Translations under genes and position numbers: made by a program
Notes under the pieces: model-generated
The model's database searches: none
Seen by the model: only the letters and a program-made list of their open reading frames with translations
What the model was told of the DNA's origin: nothing
Shown: positions 17,223 through 27,636 of the stretch, piece by piece
Numbering within the stretch: the first letter of the stretch is position 1
How the letters are laid out: each line of letters starts with the position of its first letter
From: Actinomycetota bacterium
GTDB lineage: Bacteria > Actinomycetota > Acidimicrobiia > IMCC26256 > JACPCJ01
DNA: 40,808 nt
Reading direction: 5' to 3'
Assembly: GCA_016179865.1 (NCBI GenBank)
Contig: JACPCJ010000101.1
Span: forward strand, 1-40,808

Positions 17223-18758
17223 TCAGAAGAGCAGGTTGGCGCGGTCCGCGTAGTGGAGGAGCAGGTTGGGGACGACGCCCACGGCCAGCGTGAAGGCGGC
17301 GCACGTGAGCAGCGCCGTCTTCGACGCCAGGTCGACCCGGGCGGAGGTGGACGCCTCCGGCTCGTCCTCGTCCGAGAGATAGGTCACGACGAGGAGGCGC
17401 AGGTAAACGAAGGCCGCCACCACCGCCACCAGTACGGCCAGGATCACCAGCGCGTACTGCTCGTCGTTTACCCCCGCCCGGAACACGGCAAGCTTGGCCA
17501 CGAAGCCCGACGTGAGCGGGATCCCGGCCTGGGCCAGAAGGAAGAAGGCGAAGGCGGCAGCCACGAACGGCTGGCGCCGGGCGAGGCCGCGGTAGTCGGA
17601 GAGCTCGTGGCCCGTGTCGCCCCGCTGGGCCAGCACGGTCACCACGGCAAAGGTGCCGAGGACGATGAACGTGTAGGCGAAGAGGTAGGCGAGCGAAGCC
17701 GCCACGCCGTCGTCGGTTCCCGCCTGCACGCCGACCAGGATGAAGCCGGCGTGGCTGATGGACGAGTAGGCCAGCATGCGCTTGACGTTCGTCTGCACGA
17801 TGGCGAGCACGCTCCCCACCACCAGCGTGGCGGCCGCCAGGGCGAAGACGAGCGGCTCCCAGTCGACCCGATACAGCCCCAGCCCCGACTGCAGCACCCG
17901 GAGGAGGGCGGCGAAGCCGGCGACCTTGGCACCCGCGGCCATGAAGGCGGTGACCGGCGTGGGCGCGCCCTCGTAGACGTCGGGCGTCCACATGTGGAAG
18001 GGCACGGCGGCGACCTTGAAGCCGAGGCCCACGAGCAGCAGCGAGATCCCCACGAGCAGGCCGGAATTGTCGATGAGCGTGGTGGTCGCCAGGTGCTGCG
18101 CGATCCCGGTCAGTGCCGTCGTCCCGGTGGCGCCGTAGACGAACGCCACCCCATAGAGAAAAACGGCTGATGAAAAGGCGCCGAGCACGAAGTACTTGAT
18201 CCCCGCCTCTTCGCTCTCGGCCTTGCCCCGATGGAAGGCAGCGAGCACGTAGAGGGCGATCGAGAGCACCTCGAGGGCGAGGAAGACGACGATGAGGTCG
18301 TTGGCCGAGGCCATCATCAGCATGCCGCTGGCGGACAGGAGCAAGAGGGCGTGGTACGCGCCGGCGTCGAGGTCCTCTCGGCGCAGGTATCCCTGGGCGA
18401 CCAGCAGCCCCAACGCCGTTGCCACCAGCACGAGGGCTTTGAGGAACAGGGCGAAGCCGTCGACGGCCACCATCCCCGAGAGGGTCTCGTAGGCCCCGAA
18501 GGTGGTGACATCGCTCCAAGCCCCGGCCAGGAGGACGGTCGCCGCCCCGACCCCGCCGAGGGCGATCCAGAACGTGGCGGCGGAAAGGCGCGGCCACCGC
18601 TGCGACAGGGCGAGGAGGGCGACGATCACGAGGGCGGCGACCCCGAGCATGACCTCGGGGGCGATGCCGGCGAACTCGACGTTGGGGGTGGCGATTGACT
18701 CCGGGGGCAGTTCGGTCGGAGGCGGGCTGATCGGGGCCTGGGCCAGGAGGAACATCAT
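17223..18758 (-). CDS. nuoN: NADH-quinone oxidoreductase subunit N, second operon
   Basis: Antiporter-like membrane subunit nearest to the quinone module, 511 residues with about 14 helices. The stretches FKVAAVPFHMWTPDVYEGAP and VKRMLAYSSISHAGF are NuoN hallmarks. It is the last gene of the 14-gene operon. The ATG at 18758 overlaps the nuoM stop as ATGA; a second ATG three bases on is also possible. A short N-terminal proline-rich stretch precedes the first helix. Confidence 0.97.
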   Translation of the reverse strand: MMFLLAQAPISPPPTELPPESIATPNVEFAGIAPEVMLGVAALVIVALLALSQRWPRLSAATFWIALGGVGAATVLLAGAWSDVTTFGAYETLSGMVAVDGFALFLKALVLVATALGLLVAQGYLRREDLDAGAYHALLLLSASGMLMMASANDLIVVFLALEVLSIALYVLAAFHRGKAESEEAGIKYFVLGAFSSAVFLYGVAFVYGATGTTALTGIAQHLATTTLIDNSGLLVGISLLLVGLGFKVAAVPFHMWTPDVYEGAPTPVTAFMAAGAKVAGFAALLRVLQSGLGLYRVDWEPLVFALAAATLVVGSVLAIVQTNVKRMLAYSSISHAGFILVGVQAGTDDGVAASLAYLFAYTFIVLGTFAVVTVLAQRGDTGHELSDYRGLARRQPFVAAAFAFFLLAQAGIPLTSGFVAKLAVFRAGVNDEQYALVILAVLVAVVAAFVYLRLLVVTYLSDEDEPEASTSARVDLASKTALLTCAAFTLAVGVVPNLLLHYADRANLLF

Positions 18759-20350
18759 TCGCCTTCGCCCTCGTGCGACCCGTGCTCTTCGACGACCGGA
18801 GGGGCGCCACCGGTCTCGGGCTCCTCGACCACGACCTCGGGAGTCAAGGGCCGCCGGTAGTCAGTGCGCGCTTCCAGGTGCCCGATGGTGACGTCGAGCG
18901 ACGGCTCGACCCGTTCGAGGATCGGCTTCGGGTAGACGCCGAGTACGAGGCTGAGCAGGACGAGCGGAACGACGGTGGCCATCTCCCGGAAGTTGAGGTC
19001 GGTCATTTCGGCGTTCTCGCCTTCGGGCTCGCCCGTGAACGCCCGCTGGTAGGCCCACAGCAAGTAGACGGCGGCGAGGATCACGCCCACGGCCGAGATC
19101 ACGGCGTAGGGGCGTTGCGTGAGGAAGGCGCCGAGGAGGACGAGGAACTCACCCACGAACCCCGACAGGCCCGGGAGGCCAACCGAGGCGAAGGCCGCCA
19201 CCAGGAACAGCCCCCCGAGCCGGGGGGCGACCTTCCAGAGCCCGCGCAAGTCGGCGATCTGTCGAGTGTGGCGGCGCTCGTAGATCATCCCCACCAGGAG
19301 GAACAGGGCGCCCGTGTTGAGGCCATGGGCGATCATCGTGAAAACGCCGCCGGCCATTCCCTGGGTCGTCAGTGCGAAGAGCCCCAGCACCACAAAGCCG
19401 AGGTGGGCCACGGACGAGTAGGCGATCAGGCGCTTGATGTCGGGCTGCACCGTGGCCATGAGCGCCCCGTAGATGACCCCGATCGTGGCGAGCACCAAGA
19501 GCACGGGAGCCAGATCGACGGTGGCCTCGGGAAAGAGCGTCATCGAGAATCGCAGGAACCCGTAGGTCCCCATCTTGAGGAGCACCGCCGCCAGGACCAC
19601 CGACCCCGCCGTCGGCGCCTCGGTGTGGGCGTCGGGAAGCCAGGTGTGGAACGGGAACAGCGGGACCTTGACGGCGAAGCCGGCGAAGAAGGCCAGGAAC
19701 AGCAGCTTCTCGGTCGACCCCGCCAGGCCGTCCCATCCGGCCAACGTGAGGAAGTTGAAGGTGAGCTGGCCGCCGTGGTCTCCGGCGTAGAGGAACGACA
19801 GCGTGAGGATCCCCACCAGGAGCAGCGCCGACCCCGCCATGGTGTAGAGGAAGAACTTGATGGCGGCGTAGATGCGGCGCTCGTAGCCCCAGCCCCCGAT
19901 CAGGAAGTACATCGGGACGAGCGTGACCTCCCAGAACACGAAGAAGACGATGAGGTCGAGGCTCGTGAACACCCCGATGATCCCGGCCTCCAGCAGCAGC
20001 AGGAAGAACGTGTACGCCTTGAGGTTCTTCTTGATCGAGGCCGACCCGAGCAGCATCACCGGGAACAGCAGCGCGGTGAGCACGATCATGAACAGGCTGA
20101 TGCCGTCGACTCCGAGGGTGTAGGAGACGCCGAGGTCGCGCATCCACACCTTGTGCTCGAGAAACTGGAACGCGGGCGTGCCGGCTTCGAACTTCACGAG
20201 CAGGAAGCCCGCCAGACCGAGGGTCGCCACGCTGAACGTCATGCCGACGGCCCGCTGGAGGTCGTCGCGGCCGCGCGGGATGGCGAGGGCCGCCAGAGCG
20301 CCGGCGGCCGGGGTGAAGATCAGGGCGGTGAGCAGCGGAAAATCGGTCAT
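18755..20350 (-). CDS. nuoM: NADH-quinone oxidoreductase subunit M, second operon
   Basis: Antiporter-like subunit, 531 residues. VPLFPFHTWLPDAHTEAPTA and IKRLIAYSSVAHLGF are visible, together with the membrane glutamate in FFVFWEVTLVPMYFLIGGWG. The C-terminal tail after the last helix is about 50 residues, rich in Glu and Gly (ending GSHEGEGE), and longer than usual. Its start codon overlaps the nuoL stop. Confidence 0.97.
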   Translation of the reverse strand: MTDFPLLTALIFTPAAGALAALAIPRGRDDLQRAVGMTFSVATLGLAGFLLVKFEAGTPAFQFLEHKVWMRDLGVSYTLGVDGISLFMIVLTALLFPVMLLGSASIKKNLKAYTFFLLLLEAGIIGVFTSLDLIVFFVFWEVTLVPMYFLIGGWGYERRIYAAIKFFLYTMAGSALLLVGILTLSFLYAGDHGGQLTFNFLTLAGWDGLAGSTEKLLFLAFFAGFAVKVPLFPFHTWLPDAHTEAPTAGSVVLAAVLLKMGTYGFLRFSMTLFPEATVDLAPVLLVLATIGVIYGALMATVQPDIKRLIAYSSVAHLGFVVLGLFALTTQGMAGGVFTMIAHGLNTGALFLLVGMIYERRHTRQIADLRGLWKVAPRLGGLFLVAAFASVGLPGLSGFVGEFLVLLGAFLTQRPYAVISAVGVILAAVYLLWAYQRAFTGEPEGENAEMTDLNFREMATVVPLVLLSLVLGVYPKPILERVEPSLDVTIGHLEARTDYRRPLTPEVVVEEPETGGAPPVVEEHGSHEGEGE

Positions 20351-22275
20351 GCGCCGGTCGCCCGTGTCATGGCCAAGATGATGAGGAGCGTGGCGCCGGC
20401 GAACACCGCGAAGGCGTAGCGGCGGACGTAGCCCGACTGGGCTCTCCGCGCCTCCGTGCCGCCGAGCTGGAGGGCCCGGGCGATCCCGTTCACCGCCCCG
20501 TCGACGATCCCGAGGTCGAAGCCACGGCTCACGGCGTCGAGGGCCTTGCGGCCCGGCTTCACGATGCCGGTCTCGTAGAGCCAGTCGAACCGCCAGCCCT
20601 GTTCGAGAAACTCGGCCGCGGCGCCGAGGCGCTCACGGGCCGGATCGCGTCCCGACGCCCGGGAGTACAGCCGGTAGGCCAGGGCGATCCCGGCGACGCC
20701 GAGGAGGACGGCCGCCACCGACAACCCGAACGCGACTCCGAAGGAGTCGGCCTCGATGTGCTCGAAGCCCGGCGTCCGCTCGAATACCGGGTCCAGCCAC
20801 TTGGTGAGGAACTCCAGGCTCTTGAAGGGCAGGTTCAGGAGCCCGCCGAACACCGTGAGCCCGGCCAGAACCACGAGCGGGAACGTCATCACCCGCGGCG
20901 ACTCGTGCGGGGTGGCCTCGTCGGAAGCGTGCGTCCAGCGCGCCTCACCGAAGAACACGAGCCACACCTGGCGGGTCATGTAGAAGGCGGTCAGGAGCGC
21001 CGTCACCGCCCCCAGCACCCACAGCGCAACCTGGCCGTCGAACCACGCCTTGGCGAGGATCTCGTCCTTGGACCAGAAGCCGGCCAGCGGCACCATTCCG
21101 GCGATGGCCAGCCACGCCACGATGAACGTCCCCGCCGTCGCCGGCATGTACTTGCGCAGCCCGCCCATGAGCCGCATGTCTTGCTCGCCGTGCAGGCCGT
21201 GGATGACCGAGCCGGCGCCGAGGAAGAGCAGGGCCTTGAAGAAGGCGTGGGTCACCATGTGGAAGATGGCGGCGGCGTAGGCCCCGACGCCGGCGGCGAG
21301 GAACATGTACCCGAGCTGGCTGATGGTGGAGTAGGCCAGCACCCGCTTGATGTCGTTGTGGACCAAGGCGATGGTCGCGGCCGTAAAGGCCGTGATCACG
21401 CCGACCCAGGCCACCACCGTGCCGGCGTCGCCGGCCAGGAAGAACGGGTGCGTCCGCACGACGAGGTAGACGCCGGCGGTCACCATGGTGGCGGCGTGGA
21501 TGAGCGCCGAAACCGGGGTCGGGCCTTCCATGGCGTCGGGCAGCCACACGTGAAGGGGAAGCTGGGCACTCTTCCCCACGGCGCCGAGGAAGAACAGGAG
21601 GGCGATGGCCGTCGCCGTCCCCTCGGAGAGCACGCTCGCCCCCGCCAGGGCGGGCGCGATCTCGAGCGTGCCCAGGTGGAAGAAGACGAGGAACATCGCC
21701 AGCAGGAAGCCGAAGTCGCCGACCCGGTTGGTGACGAACGCCTTCTTCCCCGCCGCCGCCGCGCTGTCGCGCTCGAACCAGAAGCTGATGAGGAGGTACG
21801 AGCACACGCCGACGCCCTCCCAGCCCAGGAAGGTCACCGGGAAGCTCCCGCCGAGCACGAGGATCAGCATCGAGGCGGCGAACAGATTCAGGTAGAGGAA
21901 GAACCGGCTAAAGCGCTCGTCCCCGTGCATATATCCGATGGCGTAGAGGTGAATGAGGGCCCCCACCCCGGTGACGAAGAGGATCATCGTCACCGCCAGC
22001 GGGTCGACGAGGAAGCTGGCGCTGACCTGCAGCGATCCCGACGGGATCCAGTCGAACATTCGGGTGACGTGGAGGCGCTCCTCGCTGTCGAGACTCCAGA
22101 GCGCGATGAGGGTGACGACCGACCAGGCGAAGGCGCCGCCCATGAGGAGGGTGGCGATCCATCCCGATGCGGGCTCGCGGAGGTAGCGGCCGCCGAAGAG
22201 CAGCAAGACGGCCGCGCCGAGGAGGGGAAGGGCGGGCACCACCCAGGCGAGGTCGAGGACGTCCCGTGCGTTCAC
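20347..22275 (-). CDS. nuoL: NADH-quinone oxidoreductase subunit L, second operon
   Basis: Distal antiporter-like subunit, 642 residues. Motifs include WEGVGVCSYLLISFWFERDS, KSAQLPLHVWLPDAMEGPTP, SALIHAATMVTAGVYL and IKRVLAYSTISQLGYMF. The C-terminal lateral helix region and final helix are present. The GTG start at 22275 lies three bases after the nuoK stop. Confidence 0.97.
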   Translation of the reverse strand: MNARDVLDLAWVVPALPLLGAAVLLLFGGRYLREPASGWIATLLMGGAFAWSVVTLIALWSLDSEERLHVTRMFDWIPSGSLQVSASFLVDPLAVTMILFVTGVGALIHLYAIGYMHGDERFSRFFLYLNLFAASMLILVLGGSFPVTFLGWEGVGVCSYLLISFWFERDSAAAAGKKAFVTNRVGDFGFLLAMFLVFFHLGTLEIAPALAGASVLSEGTATAIALLFFLGAVGKSAQLPLHVWLPDAMEGPTPVSALIHAATMVTAGVYLVVRTHPFFLAGDAGTVVAWVGVITAFTAATIALVHNDIKRVLAYSTISQLGYMFLAAGVGAYAAAIFHMVTHAFFKALLFLGAGSVIHGLHGEQDMRLMGGLRKYMPATAGTFIVAWLAIAGMVPLAGFWSKDEILAKAWFDGQVALWVLGAVTALLTAFYMTRQVWLVFFGEARWTHASDEATPHESPRVMTFPLVVLAGLTVFGGLLNLPFKSLEFLTKWLDPVFERTPGFEHIEADSFGVAFGLSVAAVLLGVAGIALAYRLYSRASGRDPARERLGAAAEFLEQGWRFDWLYETGIVKPGRKALDAVSRGFDLGIVDGAVNGIARALQLGGTEARRAQSGYVRRYAFAVFAGATLLIILAMTRATGA

Positions 22276-22278
22276 CCG

Positions 22279-22584
22279 TCAGCCCTTCAATAGGTTGAGG
22301 TCGTCGGCGGTCGCCCCCTGGCGCTTCCGGAAGATGGCCACGATGATCGCCAAGCCGACCACCACCTCGGCGGCCGCCACGACGAGGACGAAGAACACGA
22401 ACACCTGGCCCCCGATGTCGTCGAGCGCGCGGGCGAAGGTCACGAACGTGAGGTTGACGGCGTTGAGCATCAGCTCGACGCACATGAACATCACCAGCGC
22501 ATTTCGGCGCACGAGCACCCCGGTGGCGCCGACCGTGAACAAGATGGCCGCAACGATCAGGTAGTACTGCGTGTCGACACTCAT
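22279..22584 (-). CDS. nuoK: NADH-quinone oxidoreductase subunit K, second operon
   Basis: Three-helix membrane subunit, 101 residues. The paired membrane glutamates lie in [10 protein letters not shown] and [10 protein letters not shown]. The ATG at 22584 overlaps the nuoJ stop by four bases, and the next gene begins three bases after its stop. Confidence 0.97.
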   Translation of the reverse strand: MSVDTQYYLIVAAILFTVGATGVLVRRNALVMFMCVELMLNAVNLTFVTFARALDDIGGQVFVFFVLVVAAAEVVVGLAIIVAIFRKRQGATADDLNLLKG

Positions 22585-23132
22585 CGGGGCGCCCCGTCCC
22601 CGTCCTCGGCCTCGGCCTCGCCGGGGCGCCCCTCGCGTACGAGCACGATGGCCCCCACCACGGCGATAACCAGCAGGACGGAGGTGATCTCGAAGGGCCA
22701 GATGAAGTCGGTGAACAGGCTCTTGGCGATGCGCTCGACGTTGCCTTCGCTGCCGCTGAGCGCCGGGCCCCGGGCCGAAAAGCCGCCGGTGGCGACGGTG
22801 CCGCCGACGAGGGCCAACAGCCCGAACAGCGCCACCGCCCCCGCGGCCAGCGCCAGGGGGCGCTGGAAGGGAAGGGGGTCATCCAGCATTTCGTGGCGGT
22901 CGACTCCGAGGAGCATGATCACGAAGAGGAAGAGCACCACCACGGCACCGGCGTAGACGATGACCTGGACGGCGGCGAGGAAGTGCGCCTCCTGGAGCAC
23001 GAAGAGCACGGCCACCGCGAAGAGCGTGCCCACGAGGCTCAGGGCCGAGTGCACGGGGTTGCGGGCCATGACGACTCCGAGCGCGCTCACCACGGCAGCG
23101 GTCGCAGCGAGAAGGAAGACCACCGTCTCCAT
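22581..23132 (-). CDS. nuoJ: NADH-quinone oxidoreductase subunit J, second operon
   Basis: ND6 homologue, 183 residues with five helices. The family segment [20 protein letters not shown] is followed by [21 protein letters not shown] hydrophilic C-terminal tail ([18 protein letters not shown]) extends into the cytoplasm. The ATG start at 23132 touches the nuoI stop. Confidence 0.96.
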   Translation of the reverse strand: METVVFLLAATAAVVSALGVVMARNPVHSALSLVGTLFAVAVLFVLQEAHFLAAVQVIVYAGAVVVLFLFVIMLLGVDRHEMLDDPLPFQRPLALAAGAVALFGLLALVGGTVATGGFSARGPALSGSEGNVERIAKSLFTDFIWPFEITSVLLVIAVVGAIVLVREGRPGEAEAEDGDGAPR

Positions 23133-23749
23133 CAGCCCGCCTCAGCGTCCACGACTTCGGCGCCTTCGGATTGACACGTTTCCGCCGGGCGCGTGCCGAA
23201 GCCCAGTTCCGGCGACCACGCCACCTGACCCTCGTACGCCGCCCGGCCCGAAGGTGCGGTGGCCCGGACCCATCCCGACGTCCACTCGTCTTCGTTCCCG
23301 ACCCAGTGCTCCCACGGGAGCCGGCGAGCCCGGCCCTCGTCGTCGACGAGCAGCTCGTCCTTGGTGTAGATGGCGTCGCGGCGGCTCGTAAACGAGAACT
23401 CGAACAGCTTCGACTCGGTGATGGCCTCGGTCGGACACGCCTCGACGCAGAGGTCGCAGTGGATGCAGCGCAGGTAGTTGATCTCGTAGATGAAGCCGTA
23501 CCGCTCGCCCGGGCTGACGGGGTCGTCGGGCGGGTTGTCGGCGCCTCGCACGTAGATGCACCGGGCCGGGCACACGCCCGCGCACAGCTCGCACCCGATG
23601 CACTTCTCCATCCCGTCCTCGTAGCGGTTGAGGACGTGGCGACCATGGAAGCGCGCCGGCTTCGGCCGCTTCTCCTCCGGGTACTCCGTGGTGACGCGCC
23701 GCCCGAACATCTGCCGGAACGTGACCCCGAAACCCCCCCACCTAGCCAC
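23132..23749 (-). CDS. nuoI: Complex I 8Fe ferredoxin-like subunit I, second operon
   Basis: Carrier of clusters N6a and N6b, 205 residues. Ligands are Cys50/53/56/60 ([12 protein letters not shown]) and Cys95/98/101/105 ([12 protein letters not shown]). The N-terminal amphipathic segment before the clusters anchors it on the membrane arm. The C-terminal extension of about 90 residues is longer than in the first operon's NuoI. The GTG at 23749 overlaps the nuoH stop. Confidence 0.96.
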   Translation of the reverse strand: MARWGGFGVTFRQMFGRRVTTEYPEEKRPKPARFHGRHVLNRYEDGMEKCIGCELCAGVCPARCIYVRGADNPPDDPVSPGERYGFIYEINYLRCIHCDLCVEACPTEAITESKLFEFSFTSRRDAIYTKDELLVDDEGRARRLPWEHWVGNEDEWTSGWVRATAPSGRAAYEGQVAWSPELGFGTRPAETCQSEGAEVVDAEAG

Positions 23750-24941
23750 GGTGGACCTCCTCGGAAGAGGTGCTGCCGCGGCGGACCACGGGCTCGCGCC
23801 TGGGCATCGACAGCCAGAGAAAGCCCATGATCAGGAGCCCGCCGGCAACCACAGCCGGCAGGGTGACCGCCACCGGCCATCCCTGGTCGCTTCCCACGCG
23901 GAAGACCGCCACCGCCCCCAGCCAGAGGATGGCGAGGGGGATGAGGACACGCCATCCGAGGTCCATGAGCTGGTCGTAACGGAGCCGGGGCAGGGTGGAC
24001 CGAAGCCAGAAGTAGACGAAGATGAAGAGGCTGACCTTGAGCAGGAACCAGACCACGGGCCAGAGGTGGGGAAGGAAGTCGATTTCGGGCCCCGCCGGGC
24101 CGCCGAGGAACAGCGTCACGGCGAGCGCCGACATCGTCACCATGTTCATGTACTCGGCCAGGAAGAAGATGGCGAAGCGCACGCCCGTGTACTCGGTGTG
24201 GAAGCCGCCGACGAGCTCCTGCTCGGCCTCGACGAGGTCGAACGGGGCCCGGTTGGTCTCCGCCACCATGGCGATCACGTAGATCACAAAGCTGACCGGC
24301 ACGGCGATGAAGAACCAGTCGGCGACCGTGCCCCAGCCCTCCCATGGGCCCTGCTGGAGCACCATGCCCCGGGTCGAGAGCGTGTGGCCGTGGAGGACGG
24401 CGCCGACGATGGCCAAGCCGAGCGCCGCCTCGTAGCTGATCATCTGGGCCGTCGCCCGCACGCCGCCGAGCAGCGGATACTTCGAGCCCGAGGCCCACCC
24501 GGCGAGGGTCACCCCGTAGACCCCGATGCCCGACATGGCGAGCACGAACAGCACGCCGATCGGGATCTCGGCGAGCTGGAGGTAGGTCGTGTGTCCGGCG
24601 ATCTCGATCTCGCCCCCGAGCGGGATCACGCTGAAGGCGAGGAAGGCGGGCACGACCGAGAGGTAGGGGGCGAGCCGGAACACCGGCCGATCGGCCGATT
24701 CTGGGATCGACTGCTCCTTGAAGAACAGCTTCACCCCGTCGGCCACGCTCTGCAGGATGCCGAAGGGCCCGGCCCGGTTGGGGCCGATGCGGTTCTGCAT
24801 GTCGGCCACGATCTTGCGCTCCAGCCAGATCAGAATCAGCACCGTCACGAGCAGCAGCACGAAGACGAACAGCGCCTTCCCGATGATGATCAGCACCACC
24901 GTGAGGTCGACACCCTCAGAGAGCAGCGGGTCGCTGATCAC
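23742..24941 (-). CDS. nuoH: NADH-quinone oxidoreductase subunit H, second operon
   Basis: ND1 homologue at the quinone chamber, 399 residues. The canonical loop is present: ERK at 41-43, then [19 protein letters not shown] and [11 protein letters not shown], and later [15 protein letters not shown]. The C-terminus extends past the last usual helix with an additional hydrophobic segment and a basic tail. GTG start at 24941, ten bases after the nuoG stop. Confidence 0.96.
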   Translation of the reverse strand: MISDPLLSEGVDLTVVLIIIGKALFVFVLLLVTVLILIWLERKIVADMQNRIGPNRAGPFGILQSVADGVKLFFKEQSIPESADRPVFRLAPYLSVVPAFLAFSVIPLGGEIEIAGHTTYLQLAEIPIGVLFVLAMSGIGVYGVTLAGWASGSKYPLLGGVRATAQMISYEAALGLAIVGAVLHGHTLSTRGMVLQQGPWEGWGTVADWFFIAVPVSFVIYVIAMVAETNRAPFDLVEAEQELVGGFHTEYTGVRFAIFFLAEYMNMVTMSALAVTLFLGGPAGPEIDFLPHLWPVVWFLLKVSLFIFVYFWLRSTLPRLRYDQLMDLGWRVLIPLAILWLGAVAVFRVGSDQGWPVAVTLPAVVAGGLLIMGFLWLSMPRREPVVRRGSTSSEEVHRG

Positions 24942-24951
24942 CCGTCTGCCC

Positions 24952-27636
24952 TCATGACAGGGTCTCCACCTGCACGTCAGTCACGGACGTCCCGACCTCG
25001 ATGAGGTCGGCCGCCGCGTGGCCCGGCTGGTTGAAGGGAAGGAAGGCCACTCCCTTGGGAGTGCCCGGATCACTGCGGACGGCCAGCACCACGGACCCCC
25101 GGGAAGACGTGATCTTGACCCGGTCTCCTTCGGCCACGCCGAGGCTCTCGAAGTTCCACGGGTTCACCAGCAGCACCGCCTCCTCGGCAAGCTGCGCCGT
25201 CGGCGGCGACAACTGAACGCCGAGCCCGGCGTCGTAGAGCCGGCGCCCGCTCACCAGGCGCAACGCGTAGGAGTCCTGCTGGGGAATCTCGAGCCGATCG
25301 AACGAGCCGTCCCACTCGAGGAGCGGCGGGGGAACGCGAGGGTCGACACCGGCGTCGGTGTCGACAAGCTCGGCCACCTCAAGGACCTCAACGGCGTCGG
25401 CCTGCACGTCGGGCGGCACCACCCGGCCCTGGATCAGCACCTGGACCTCTTGACCGCCGATCATGCCCGGCTCGGCGTCGGCCCACGGAGTGATCGGATG
25501 GCCGGGACGCCCGAAGACCGGCTCCTCACGCCCGGGTGGCACCACCACCCCGTCGCGCGCAAGCAGCAGCGTCTGGGGGGTGACCTCCCGGTAGGCGGCG
25601 GCGACGCGGGCGATCTCGGCCTCCACCTCGTAGACGGTCTCGAAGGCGAACTCGACGTCGAAGCGAGCCGACAGCTCGACGGCGATCCGCCAGTCCTCCA
25701 TCGACGTACCCGACGGCGTGACCTTGCGAGCCAGCCGCATCACCCGACCTTCGAGGTTGGTGGCGCTGCCATCCTTCTCTCCCCACAGCGCTGTGGGAAG
25801 CAGGACGTCGGCGTGTCGCGAGGCTTCGGTGACGAAGGCGCCGACGGCGACGACAAAGGGAATCGCCTCGAGCGCCTGGAGGGCGAGATCGCGGTCGGGA
25901 AAGTCGGCGACGACGTTCGAGCCCAGAATGATCAGGGCCTTGATCTTCGAGGCCGCGGCTTGGCGGAGGATCCCCTCGGTGTCGAGGCCCCTCTGGGCCG
26001 GAACCACGCCCCAGTGGGCGCCGAACCACTCGCGGCCCTCGTCGAGGCCGACCCGGCCCGGCAGGACGCCAGGCGCCAGGCCCATGTCGAGGGCCCCGTG
26101 CACATTGCCCCGGCGCAGCGCCGACAGGAACCGCACCCCTGGGAGCCCGGCGAGGGCAGCGGCGGCGCGGTTGGTCGCCTCCGCCGGCTCGGCGAGTGAC
26201 GGGCGGCCGAGGACGACAACCGTGTCGATCTTCCCCGCCAGCACCTTCGCCGCCTCGGCAATCTGCCCCTGGGAATCGCCTTTCGGACTCTTGCCCTGGA
26301 TGGCAGCAAGCAGCTGCTCGCACACGCCACCTTGCTCGCCCGGCCGGTACCGAATCTTGGCGGCGGCGTAGGGCGAGAGCCCGTGGTCGCGGGGGGCGAT
26401 GTCGATGATGGGCACGCCCAGTTCGACCGCCGCCCGTCGCAACCTGAGGAACAGGACCGGCAGCTCCTCTTTGAGGTCGGGCGCCATCAGCACGACCGCC
26501 CGGGCGGTGTCGCAGTCGGCGATCCGGGCCTGAGGGAGCCCGAGGGTCACTCCCGCCGACAGGCCGTCGCCGAGGTGGCAGTCGACGTTGTCGGTGCCGA
26601 GTACCCCCTTCATGAGCCGGGCCCACGCGTAGGCGTCTTCGTTGGTGCCGCGGGCACCCCCGATCAGGGCCACCGACTCGGGGCCATGCTCGGCCACGGC
26701 CTCGGTGAGCCCGTCGGCGGCGGCGTCGAGGGCCTCGGGCCAGCTCACCTCAACAAAGTCGTCGCGTTTCTTCACCGCCGGAGCGGTGGCCCGCTCGGCC
26801 GAATGGACGTACTCGAAGCCGAACCGGCCCTTGTCACAGAGCCAGCCGTGGTTCACCGGGTCGGAGTCGACGCCGAGGAAGCGGACGAGGACGTTGGTCG
26901 AACTCTGCAGCGCGCCCCGGCACCCGACAGAACACGCGAGACACGAGGTCTCGACGGTTTCGAGGTCCCACGGTCGGGCCCGGAAGCGGTAGGGATGGGC
27001 GAGGAGTGCCCCCACCGGGCAGATCTGCACGGTGTTGCCGGAGAAGTAGGAGGAGAAGGGTTCGTCGGGGAAGGTGAGGACCTGCATCCGGCCCCCGCGC
27101 TCGACGAAGTCGATGAGCGGATCGCCGGCGATCTCGGCGGCGAAGCGAGTGCAGCGGCCGCACTGGATGCACCGCTCCCGGTCGAGGTCGACGAGGTCGG
27201 AGATGGCGATCGGCTTGGGGAAGTGCCGCTTCTCCTCGACGAAGCGTGACTCCCCGGCGCCGAAGGCGAGGGTGTGATCCTGGAGCGGGCACTCACCGCC
27301 GCGGTCGCACACCGGACAGTCGAGCGGGTGGTTGATGAGGAGGAACTCGAGCACGCCCTCCTGTGCCTTCCTGACCTCGGCGCTCTCGGTGTCAACCACC
27401 ATCCCGTCGGTCACACGGGTCGTGCAGGCGGGCGGAAGGCCCCGCACGCCGTCGACCTGGACGAGGCACATGCGGCACATGCCGACCGGCTTCATGCGCT
27501 CGTGCCAACAGAAGCGCGGGATGTAGACGCCGTGGTCCTGAGCGGCCTTGATGAGCAGCTCACCGGCGGGAACGTTCATCTCGCGGCCGTCGACGGTGAT
27601 GGTGACCGTCTCGTTCGACTGCTCCTCTTTGCTCAC
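24952..27636 (-). CDS. nuoG: NADH-quinone oxidoreductase subunit G
   Basis: Iron-sulfur subunit of the NADH module, 894 residues from the GTG at 27636, which overlaps the nuoF stop as GTGA. A GTG at 27648 would add four residues but sits against the GGGGAGG site. From that start: 2Fe-2S N1b at Cys43/54/57/71; His-ligated N5 at His103 with Cys107/110/116; N4 at Cys156/159/162/206; and the extra N7 cluster at Cys232/235/239/267. The rest is a molybdopterin-oxidoreductase-like fold and a C-terminal beta domain. Only this operon carries the gene. Confidence 0.95.
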   Translation of the reverse strand: MSKEEQSNETVTITVDGREMNVPAGELLIKAAQDHGVYIPRFCWHERMKPVGMCRMCLVQVDGVRGLPPACTTRVTDGMVVDTESAEVRKAQEGVLEFLLINHPLDCPVCDRGGECPLQDHTLAFGAGESRFVEEKRHFPKPIAISDLVDLDRERCIQCGRCTRFAAEIAGDPLIDFVERGGRMQVLTFPDEPFSSYFSGNTVQICPVGALLAHPYRFRARPWDLETVETSCLACSVGCRGALQSSTNVLVRFLGVDSDPVNHGWLCDKGRFGFEYVHSAERATAPAVKKRDDFVEVSWPEALDAAADGLTEAVAEHGPESVALIGGARGTNEDAYAWARLMKGVLGTDNVDCHLGDGLSAGVTLGLPQARIADCDTARAVVLMAPDLKEELPVLFLRLRRAAVELGVPIIDIAPRDHGLSPYAAAKIRYRPGEQGGVCEQLLAAIQGKSPKGDSQGQIAEAAKVLAGKIDTVVVLGRPSLAEPAEATNRAAAALAGLPGVRFLSALRRGNVHGALDMGLAPGVLPGRVGLDEGREWFGAHWGVVPAQRGLDTEGILRQAAASKIKALIILGSNVVADFPDRDLALQALEAIPFVVAVGAFVTEASRHADVLLPTALWGEKDGSATNLEGRVMRLARKVTPSGTSMEDWRIAVELSARFDVEFAFETVYEVEAEIARVAAAYREVTPQTLLLARDGVVVPPGREEPVFGRPGHPITPWADAEPGMIGGQEVQVLIQGRVVPPDVQADAVEVLEVAELVDTDAGVDPRVPPPLLEWDGSFDRLEIPQQDSYALRLVSGRRLYDAGLGVQLSPPTAQLAEEAVLLVNPWNFESLGVAEGDRVKITSSRGSVVLAVRSDPGTPKGVAFLPFNQPGHAAADLIEVGTSVTDVQVETLS

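Noticed and set aside
18773-20419. A 548-codon plus-strand frame across nuoM and nuoL of the second operon
   Set aside because: Composition is His/Gln/Arg/Glu-rich shadow sequence with no domain, and it lies entirely over certain nuo genes.
23628-25004. A 458-codon plus-strand frame over nuoH and nuoI
   Set aside because: Same shadow composition; the minus-strand genes are unambiguous.
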